Assembly: GCA_964416175.1 (NCBI GenBank)
Contig: CAYQDF010000127.1
Coordinates: 1 to 8,557 of the forward strand
Direction: 5' to 3'
Source: CAYQDF01 sp964416175
GTDB taxonomy: Bacteria > Chloroflexota > Anaerolineae > Anaerolineales > UBA4823
Length of the DNA stretch: 8,557 nucleotides
A model generated the notes under the pieces. That model worked only from the letters and a program-made list of their open reading frames with translations. It was not told the origin of the DNA and did no database searches. A program made the position numbers and the translations under genes. Numbering within the stretch: the stretch's first letter is position 1; each line of letters begins with the position of its first letter. This document shows positions 1-5,125 of this stretch, piece by piece.

Positions 1-129
1 AAAGGAGGGGGCAGGGTTTCTCGGAGTCCGCCAGAATGCTCAAATGTGTAGTCGAAGGGAATGGTTTTGCTTAATCTGACATTGTCATACTAAGATAGCT
101 TTTGATCCCCAAGGCCGAATGGTTTAATC
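1..129. other. Downstream non-coding sequence without a recognisable terminator
   Basis: This stretch follows the last gene and shows no plausible coding frame. It contains a 9-bp direct repeat GAATGGTTT (59-67 and 117-125) and a small palindrome TGACATTGTCA (77-87). No GC-rich hairpin with a T-run was found on the minus strand. The terminator may lie outside the window. Confidence 0.3.
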
Positions 130-1035
130 CTACCGACGGATCCTTCTCTCACGCCGCCTGGGCTCTCCGCTGGCGGCCTCCGCCGAAACGGCAGCCTCCG
201 CCCGCTGGGCGTTCAGCCAGGCCAGGCAGTTTTCGTCGTTGCCCATGAAAACATTCGCCGCCAGGATCGTCTTGCGGGTGCTTTCTTCGAGCGGGTTGGT
301 GATGGCGCAGGTCATCCCGGCGGCGATCGCCATGGCCAGGAAGGTGGCGTTGAGCGTCGCCCGGTCAGGCAGACCGAAGGAGATATTCGACGCGCCGCAG
401 ACGGTGTTACAGCCCAGCTCCTCACGCACGCGGCGGACGAGGGTGAAAAGCGAAACGCCAGCCGTGCGCACAGCGCCGATCGGCATGGCAAGGGGGTCGA
501 TGATCACATCCTCGCGCGGGATGCCGTAGGATTCGGCTCTCTCGACGATCTTCCGGGCAATGTCGAAACGGACGCCCGAGTCTTCTGAGATGCCGGTCTC
601 ATCGTTGGTGATGCCAATCACTGCAGCGCCGTACTGGCTGACGAGCGGGAGGACGGATTCCAGGCGCTCATCTTCGCCGGTGACGGAGTTCACGAGGGGT
701 TTCCCCCGGTACGCTTTCAGGCCGGCTTCGAGGGCGGCGACGATGGACGAGTCGATGCTCAGCGGGACATCAACCACGCTCTGTACGACCCGGATGGCCT
801 CCGCCAGGATGGCCGGTTCATCGGCGAGGGGGATGCCGGCGTTCACGTCCAGCATCTGAGCCCCGGCCCGGACCTGGGCGACCGCGTCGGCTTTGACGCG
901 TTCGAAATTCCAGGCTGCCATCTCGGCGGCCAGCCGTTTGCGGCCGGTCGGGTTGATGCGTTCGCCGATGACGACGAAGGGGTGGTTGGGGCCAATGCGC
1001 ACTTCCCGGGCAGGTGAGGTCAGGATGGTTTCCAT
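130..1035 (-). CDS. Methyl-tetrahydrofolate:corrinoid methyltransferase (pterin-binding domain, AcsE/MtrH/MetH module-2 like)
   Basis: This 301-residue TIM-barrel protein binds methyl-tetrahydrofolate and exchanges its methyl group with a Co(I) corrinoid carrier. The family blocks are in order: IGERINPTG (23-31), LDVNAG with D63 and N65, SIDSS (93-97), VNSVTGE (115-121), YGAAVIGIT (135-143), IDPL (179-182) and GASNISFGLP (214-223). N217 in the last block sits where AcsE has the asparagine that helps activate the N5-methyl group. It carries no B12 or homocysteine domain, so it must work with the corrinoid protein encoded upstream. The last 20 residues (alanine-rich, then RRRERRIRR) look like a species-specific basic tail. 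It is separated from metF by 64 bases but faces the same way and is most likely the last gene of the operon. The closest named relatives are AcsE and the folate domain of MetH. Stop codon TAG at 132-130. Confidence 0.92.
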   Translation of the reverse strand: METILTSPAREVRIGPNHPFVVIGERINPTGRKRLAAEMAAWNFERVKADAVAQVRAGAQMLDVNAGIPLADEPAILAEAIRVVQSVVDVPLSIDSSIVAALEAGLKAYRGKPLVNSVTGEDERLESVLPLVSQYGAAVIGITNDETGISEDSGVRFDIARKIVERAESYGIPREDVIIDPLAMPIGAVRTAGVSLFTLVRRVREELGCNTVCGASNISFGLPDRATLNATFLAMAIAAGMTCAITNPLEESTRKTILAANVFMGNDENCLAWLNAQRAEAAVSAEAASGEPRRRERRIRR

Positions 1036-1099
1036 GTCAGTGGGGGTCTCCTAAGAAATCTCGATGATTGGTGATGATAGATTTGAGAAATTAAATCGA
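1036..1099 (-). other. Short AT-rich gap before the last gene
   Basis: This 64-base spacer is AT-rich compared with the surrounding coding sequence. It holds the palindrome ATCGAT and, on the minus strand, a TATCAT that could serve as a -10 box, but no convincing -35 element. The ribosome binding site AGGAG (1052-1048) lies 12 bases from the ATG, slightly farther than usual. An internal promoter for the last gene is possible but not shown. Confidence 0.3.
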
Positions 1100-2092
1100 T
1101 TATTTGGGATTGTACACTTCTTTCGCCTGGTCCGCAGCGCGGGATAAGGTTTTGCTCTGCCTGAGGTGGTTCTGCCAGCGCCGGGGCAGTAAGCCGGCTT
1201 CTTCGATGATCTCGGCGACCAGCTCTTCCTGGCGATAGGCCATGACGTGCACTCCGCAGACGCCAGGGATCTCGCGTACTTGCTGGATGATCTCGACGCA
1301 AATCCGCTTGCCTTCTGCGCGCTGTTTGTCTGGCAGTACGCCTTTGAGCCGGTGGACGATCCCATCCGGGATCACCACGCCGGGCACATGTGTGCGCATC
1401 CATTCGGCGCTCCTGGCAGAGCGGAGCGGGCCGACCCCAACCAGGATGAACACTTTATCCAGCAGGCCCAGATCCTGGACCTGCGCCATGAAGTCCCGCA
1501 TCCGGGGCACGTCAAAGCAGAACTGGGTCTGAATGAAATCCGCCCCGGCTTCGACCTTTTTCGCCAGACGGAGGGGGCGAAAATCGTACGGCGGCGCGAA
1601 GGGGTTGCTGGCAGCGCCCAGGAAGAAGCGCGGCGCCTGATCCAGCTTCCGGCCGCTGAGGAACTGGCCCTTATCGGTCAGGATGCGGGCTGTGCGCAGG
1701 AGGCTGATCGAGTCCAGGTCGAAGACGGGCTTCGCTTCGGGCTGATCGCCAGCCTGGACGCCATCGCCGGTCAGGCAGAGCACGTTCCTGACCCCCATGG
1801 CTGCTGCACCGAGCAGATCCCCCTGGATGGCGATGCGGTTGCGATCGCGGCAGGAGACCTGCATGATCGGCTCGTAGCCGGCGCGGGTAAGCAGGGCGCA
1901 CATGCCGACGCTGGACATGTGGACATTGGCGCCGGAGGCATCGGTGGCGTTGATGGCGTCGCACACCTCTGCCAGCACCAGCGCCCGGTCGTAGACTGCC
2001 TGGGGGTCAGCGCTGTCCGGCGGGTTGAGCTCGGCGGTGACGGCGAACCGGCCTGAGCGCAGGACGCGCTCCAGGCGGGAGCCGGATTTCAT
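1100..2092 (-). CDS. metF: Methylene-tetrahydrofolate reductase (MetF)
   Basis: This 330-residue flavoprotein with a TIM-barrel fold interconverts 5,10-methylene- and 5-methyl-tetrahydrofolate in the cytosol. Visible family landmarks are E21 in AELNPPDS, which corresponds to the catalytic glutamate near the start of E. coli MetF; LTGD (107-110), with the flavin-facing aspartate; and Q190-F-C-F-D (190-194), equivalent to the QFFFD substrate-binding strand. The ATG at 2092, two bases after the metV stop, is the likely start. An upstream ATG at 2146 would overlap metV by 52 bases and adds an unrelated tail. The ORF ends at TAA. In an amine-demethylation role it would oxidise methyl-THF towards CO2. 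In a methionine-making role it would supply methyl-THF. The direction cannot be told from sequence. The MetV partner implies that electrons come from or go to an iron-sulfur donor. Confidence 0.93.
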   Translation of the reverse strand: MKSGSRLERVLRSGRFAVTAELNPPDSADPQAVYDRALVLAEVCDAINATDASGANVHMSSVGMCALLTRAGYEPIMQVSCRDRNRIAIQGDLLGAAAMGVRNVLCLTGDGVQAGDQPEAKPVFDLDSISLLRTARILTDKGQFLSGRKLDQAPRFFLGAASNPFAPPYDFRPLRLAKKVEAGADFIQTQFCFDVPRMRDFMAQVQDLGLLDKVFILVGVGPLRSARSAEWMRTHVPGVVIPDGIVHRLKGVLPDKQRAEGKRICVEIIQQVREIPGVCGVHVMAYRQEELVAEIIEEAGLLPRRWQNHLRQSKTLSRAADQAKEVYNPK

Positions 2093-2094
2093 CC

Positions 2095-2544
2095 CTACCA
2101 GCCGCGTGGAAGCATGTCTTCTTTCCGGTTCAGCTCGTTGATCCATGCCGAAGTGTTCTGCAGTTTGTGGTTGTGCGGCGCCTGTACGAGCAGGATGTCG
2201 CTGCCGAAGCGGGGCATATGCTTAGACCGCTCCCAGGCCAGGAGCCAAACGCAGGTCATCTCCGGGCGGACTTCGCAGCGCCCATCCGGGCGGACGCCTC
2301 CGCACGGCCCATTGCGCAGGTTTTTTGGACAGGTCATCGGGCAGGTCATCCCGGTGCTGTGCAAGATGCACTGCCCGCACATCCGGCAGTCGAACAGGGC
2401 GCTTTTGCTGACCTTTTCAACAGTTATAAAAACGTTTTCGATCCAGCTGGCGGGCTTCATCCAGCGCCGGAAAGGCCTTAACAACCGGTAAATGGCGGTA
2501 TAAACCTGCTCGAGCAGGCGAGGAGATACCAGTAAACGGCGCAT
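2095..2544 (-). CDS. metV: MetV-type methylene-tetrahydrofolate reductase partner (MTHFR_C cysteine-cluster protein)
   Basis: This 149-residue protein is the small subunit or partner of the MetF encoded 2 bases downstream. A basic, helical N-terminus of about 50 residues is followed by a cysteine-rich core: C53, C56, C59 (C-x2-C-x2-C), C68, C72, then NGPCGG with C81, C90 and C98. In acetogens MetV carries metal centres (iron-sulfur clusters) and passes electrons to the flavin of MetF. The C-terminal part (about 100-149) contains the aromatic and acidic segment typical of the family. This form of reductase is found mainly in acetogens and other anaerobes, and lets methyl- and methylene-tetrahydrofolate interconvert with electron donors other than NAD(P)H. 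A 40-base gap separates it from the 'virulence factor' gene. No RnfC2 or Hdr-like electron-transfer gene is visible in the window, so the electron partner is unknown. The start is taken at the ATG rather than the GTG at 2556. Confidence 0.88.
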   Translation of the reverse strand: MRRLLVSPRLLEQVYTAIYRLLRPFRRWMKPASWIENVFITVEKVSKSALFDCRMCGQCILHSTGMTCPMTCPKNLRNGPCGGVRPDGRCEVRPEMTCVWLLAWERSKHMPRFGSDILLVQAPHNHKLQNTSAWINELNRKEDMLPRGW

Positions 2545-2553
2545 CGATAAGTA

Positions 2554-2558
2554 CACCT
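2554..2558 (-). promoter_or_regulatory. Ribosome binding site favouring the ATG start of metV
   Basis: AGGTG lies 9 bases before the ATG at 2544. The earlier in-frame GTG at 2556 is part of this site and has no such sequence upstream of it, so the shorter protein is preferred. Confidence 0.45.
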
Positions 2559-2584
2559 GCGGTTAAGAATGAGCAGCTTCCACT

Positions 2585-2884
2585 CTATTCGAACCCTTTG
2601 TTCTCTTTCAGCGCAGCCAGACGTTCCGGCGGGTATGCGGATTCCAGGTCGTTGACCAGGATTTCGGCAGCCTCCTCGGGGTCATCCAGACAGGGCTTCC
2701 ACTCCGAGGTGCGCCAGTCTTCCAGGTAAGCGTCGGTGCTGGTCGCGCGGGCGAACATGGCGGCCTCATCGATGGCTTCCTGGAAGCGCGAGGAAAGAGA
2801 CCGGGCGATGCGCGCGCTGCCAGAACGCACCTTGATCTGCGCCGGGATGTCTCGCCAGTAGACGATCTGGTACAGCGTGCTCAT
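2585..2884 (-). CDS. Small 'virulence factor' family protein (Virulence_fact-like domain)
   Basis: This 99-residue protein begins at an ATG that overlaps the TGA of the DUF1638 gene (ATGA). The frame stays open upstream to 2974, but that part lies inside the DUF1638 gene. The N-terminal Y-W-R-D-I-P-A-Q (9-16), the RFQEAIDEAAM segment (33-43) and DAYLEDW (51-57) match my memory of the Pfam family named 'Virulence factor'. The name is historical and nothing here suggests virulence. The protein is hydrophilic and acidic towards the C-terminus, with one cysteine (C65) and no membrane segment. Its fixed position between DUF1638 and MetV/MetF suggests that it binds or regulates one of the C1 enzymes, but no function can be read from the sequence. 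Confidence in the gene is high and in the family name moderate. Confidence 0.78.
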   Translation of the reverse strand: MSTLYQIVYWRDIPAQIKVRSGSARIARSLSSRFQEAIDEAAMFARATSTDAYLEDWRTSEWKPCLDDPEEAAEILVNDLESAYPPERLAALKENKGFE

Positions 2885-3465
2885 GACTCGATCAGCTCCT
2901 TCAAGCGGGTTTCCAGGTAGCCGTACCCGGTCTGCCGGATCTCGAGGGGCAGACCCAAGGAGTCTGCTGCCCATCGTGCCCGCTCCCGGAGGGCGCTGTC
3001 CTGGCGCTGAGCTAGGTACACCACGCGGGTGTAGTTCTTGAAATATTCCTGGCGCAGCTCCGGGCGGCGGTCCAGTCCCAACCCCTCCAGGACCAGGTGG
3101 TCGAAGGATCCGAGCAGGTAATCGGTCAAGAAGAAAGTGCCGGGAGCTTCCTCCATGAGGTTTTCGAACTGCCCATCCGCGTACATCTCGTAGCAGTGCG
3201 GGCCGGCGATCCGCCGCACGCCTTCTTTTTCGAGCAGGTCATCGAGCTGGCCGCCGGTGCCGCAGTCGCCGTAGACCACAAAGATGCGTTCGTGGTCCTG
3301 GCGAGCTTCCCGGATGCGCCGCAAGACCGCCTCCGGGATCCGGCCTGGCTGGTTGTGCAGCAGGGAAGGCACCGCCAGGACATCCACGTCCCAATGATGC
3401 TTCACTTTCAAAGCCAGCACTTCGCGTGCCAGAGCGCCGCAGACGATCAGAGCCGTGTCAGCCAT
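2881..3465 (-). CDS. DUF1638 protein
   Basis: This is a 194-residue protein of the DUF1638 family, whose biochemical role I do not know. The visible family features are IVCGALARE near the start (7-15), VVYGDCGTGG (63-72), GPHCYEMY (88-95) and a following FFLTDYLL segment (111-118). Cysteines C9, C68 and C91, with H90 and D67, lie in the most conserved-looking blocks and could form a metal or cofactor site; this is inference. No signal peptide or membrane segment is seen. I chose the ATG at 3465. A TTG at 3471 overlaps the upstream stop and would add two residues. The gene is joined to the homocysteine methyltransferase by 2 bases and overlaps the next gene by 4 bases (ATGA), so the three are almost certainly co-translated. 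From memory, members of this family recur next to corrinoid methyltransferase genes, which suggests a helper role in corrinoid-dependent methyl transfer. Confidence 0.82.
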   Translation of the reverse strand: MADTALIVCGALAREVLALKVKHHWDVDVLAVPSLLHNQPGRIPEAVLRRIREARQDHERIFVVYGDCGTGGQLDDLLEKEGVRRIAGPHCYEMYADGQFENLMEEAPGTFFLTDYLLGSFDHLVLEGLGLDRRPELRQEYFKNYTRVVYLAQRQDSALRERARWAADSLGLPLEIRQTGYGYLETRLKELIES

Positions 3466-3467
3466 CG

Positions 3468-4358
3468 TCAATTCTCAGCAGCGAGCGCCGCGGCGATCGC
3501 CTGGAGGTGGGCCGGGGTGCTGCCGCAGCACGCCCCGATGATCCGCGCCCCAGCCCGATAAGCTTTCAAGGCGTAGGCCGCCATATCTTCCGGGGTGGCG
3601 CGGTAGACGGTACGACCACCAACCAGCTCCGGGATGCCGGCGTTTGCCTTGGCAACCAGGGTGGCTTCGGGCGCGACCGCGTGCATTTTTTCAATCACGG
3701 CGAGGATCTCCTCCGGCCCGTTGCCGCAATTGCCTCCCAGGGCAACCGGTCCCAGCTGGCTGAGCTCGGCAACCGCTTTCTCTGGTGTGACCCCCATCAT
3801 GGTGCGCCCATGGGTGTCGAAAGTCATAGTCGTGACGACAGGGATGTCCCTGGATACCTGCCGGGCGCCTTCCACAGCGGCCTGGACCTCCTTCAGGTCA
3901 GCCATGGTTTCGATCCAGATCAGATCTACCCCGCCTTCGATCAAGGCGCTGGCCTGCTCGGCGAAGCCCTGGCGAGCCTCCTCCATGGTGAGCTCCCCGT
4001 AAGGTTCGAGCACCTGGCCGGACGGCCCGATATCGCCTGCGACGAGGACGCCCGCGCCGTTCTTCCCGACGACCTCCCGCAGCAGTTCCGCAGCAGCCCG
4101 GTTGAGCTCACACACCTGGCCGTCCAGGCGGTGGAGACCCAGGCGGAAGCGGTTCCCACCGAATGTGTTGGTGAGCAGGATCCGCGCGCCGGATTCGAGG
4201 TAAGCGGAATGCACGGCAGCCACCCGGTCGGGGTGCAAGAGATTCCACTGCTCGGGAGGGTCTCCATGGCTCAGCCCCGCTGCGAAGAGCATAGTGCCCA
4301 TCGCGCCGTCCGCCAGGACGTAAGGCGATTCTTCGAGCAACGCTTGTATGGTGGTCAT
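3468..4358 (-). CDS. Zinc-dependent homocysteine S-methyltransferase family protein (stand-alone MetH N-terminal-like module)
   Basis: This 296-residue protein has the homocysteine S-methyltransferase (BHMT/MetH module 1) fold. It starts with the DGAMGTML glycine loop (18-25), followed by TNTFGGNR (63-70). The zinc ligands are visible: C211 in GGNCG (208-212) and the C277-C278 pair in GACCG (275-279). These bind the thiolate of homocysteine, which accepts a methyl group to give methionine. No folate, B12 or AdoMet domain is attached, so it must take methyl groups from a separate donor; the corrinoid protein encoded 8 bases upstream is the obvious candidate. Use of a betaine or S-methylmethionine donor, as in other branches of the family, is the main alternative. 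A good ribosome binding site precedes the ATG. The next start (ATG at 3465) comes 2 bases after its TGA. Confidence 0.9.
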   Translation of the reverse strand: MTTIQALLEESPYVLADGAMGTMLFAAGLSHGDPPEQWNLLHPDRVAAVHSAYLESGARILLTNTFGGNRFRLGLHRLDGQVCELNRAAAELLREVVGKNGAGVLVAGDIGPSGQVLEPYGELTMEEARQGFAEQASALIEGGVDLIWIETMADLKEVQAAVEGARQVSRDIPVVTTMTFDTHGRTMMGVTPEKAVAELSQLGPVALGGNCGNGPEEILAVIEKMHAVAPEATLVAKANAGIPELVGGRTVYRATPEDMAAYALKAYRAGARIIGACCGSTPAHLQAIAAALAAEN

Positions 4359-4363
4359 GCATT

Positions 4364-4369
4364 CTCCTA
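4364..4369 (-). promoter_or_regulatory. Ribosome binding site of the homocysteine methyltransferase, overlapping the upstream stop
   Basis: TAGGAG is placed 5 bases before the ATG at 4358. Its first three bases are the stop codon of the corrinoid protein gene, an arrangement typical of translational coupling. Confidence 0.7.
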
Positions 4370-5056
4370 TGCCATCTCTCCGCGCTTGATGGCAAGCAGC
4401 TTCTTGGCAGTCTCGACAGCGACGGCTGCATCCCGGCAGTAGGCGTCCGCGCCGATCTCCTCGGCGAAGGCGTCGTTGAGCGGCGCGCCGCCGACAAGGA
4501 CGATCACCCGGTCCCGGATGTTCTGCTCCTGGAGGGTCTTAATGACCACGCCCATATAAGGCATGGTCGTGGTCAGCAGCGCACTCATCCCGAGGATATC
4601 AGGGTTGTGCTCGCCGATCGCATTCAGAAAAGCGTCGGCGTCGACGTTGATGCCCAGGTTGATCACATTGAAGCCAGCACCTTCCATCATCATCGCCACC
4701 AGATTCTTCCCAATGTCGTGAATGTCACCCTTGACGGTTCCGATCACCATTGTGCCGATCTGCGGCGCGCCGGTCTCGGCCAGCAAGGGGCGGAGGATTT
4801 CCATGCCGGCTTTCATCGCTTTGGCGGCCATCAGCACTTCCGGGACGAAGAGAATGCCATCGCGGAAATCCACTCCGACGACTTCCATGCCAGCGACCAA
4901 ACCCTGGGTGAGGATGTCGTAAGGGGTCATTTTCCGGTTGAGCAGTTCTTTAACGCTTTCAACGACCTCCTCGGCCAGGCCATCGTACAGGTCATCCTGG
5001 ATCAGCTCGAGCAGTTCCGGGGTTTCCAGTTGGGTGATATCGATTTCGTTGCTCAT
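4367..5056 (-). CDS. Corrinoid (B12-binding) methyl-carrier protein, MtbC/MttC type
   Basis: This 229-residue soluble protein should carry the methyl group on a cobalt corrinoid and shuttle it between methyltransferases. Residues from about 10 to 90 form the helical cap domain (B12-binding_2 type), ending in the typical FVPEVLMAAKAMKAGMEIL stretch (70-88). Residues from about 97 to 225 form the Rossmann-like cobalamin domain. D111-I-H113-D-I-G116 is the base-off/His-on motif that supplies the lower axial histidine. LGINVD (134-139), the S158-A-L-L-T block and VGGAPL (188-193) are the other corrinoid-contact motifs. Length and motifs are complete. The stop codon TAG overlaps the ribosome binding site of the next gene, with only 8 bases between the two coding regions, so translation with the homocysteine methyltransferase is probably coupled. 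One carrier placed among an MttB-like, a homocysteine and a folate methyltransferase suggests it serves more than one of them. The exact partner cannot be told from sequence. Confidence 0.93.
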   Translation of the reverse strand: MSNEIDITQLETPELLELIQDDLYDGLAEEVVESVKELLNRKMTPYDILTQGLVAGMEVVGVDFRDGILFVPEVLMAAKAMKAGMEILRPLLAETGAPQIGTMVIGTVKGDIHDIGKNLVAMMMEGAGFNVINLGINVDADAFLNAIGEHNPDILGMSALLTTTMPYMGVVIKTLQEQNIRDRVIVLVGGAPLNDAFAEEIGADAYCRDAAVAVETAKKLLAIKRGEMA

Positions 5057-5065
5057 TCTTTAACG

Positions 5066-5069
5066 CTCC
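5066..5069 (-). promoter_or_regulatory. Ribosome binding site of the corrinoid protein
   Basis: GGAG lies 9 bases before the ATG at 5056, inside the 69-base gap after the activator gene. The spacing is acceptable, and no better start is visible in the gap. Confidence 0.5.
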
Positions 5070-5125
5070 AAGTTTTGATGTTGTTTCGCTATGCAGGGCT
5101 GGCGCGCGAGGCGCTGACCCAGAGT

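Noticed and set aside
22..30. CGGAGTCCG as a terminator stem
   Set aside because: Four base pairs with a one-base centre cannot form a stable hairpin, and no T-run follows.
77..87. Palindrome TGACATTGTCA as a possible operator
   Set aside because: It is only 5 bp per arm, a single copy, and lies downstream of the last gene; chance is likely.
1247..2056. A 269-codon open frame on the plus strand
   Set aside because: It is antisense to metF, which has clear catalytic motifs. The composition again looks like a shadow frame.
2093..2146. Longer metF starting at the ATG at 2146
   Set aside because: It would overlap metV by 52 bases and adds an 18-residue, arginine-rich stretch unlike MetF N-termini. 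The ATG at 2092 is 2 bases after the metV stop.
2885..2974. Longer form of the 'virulence factor' protein starting at 2974
   Set aside because: The added part lies wholly inside the DUF1638 gene. The ATGA overlap at 2884 and the family-typical MSTLYQIVYW start support the short form.
3426..4442. A 338-codon open frame on the plus strand
   Set aside because: It is antisense to the homocysteine methyltransferase and the ends of its neighbours, with no recognisable domain.
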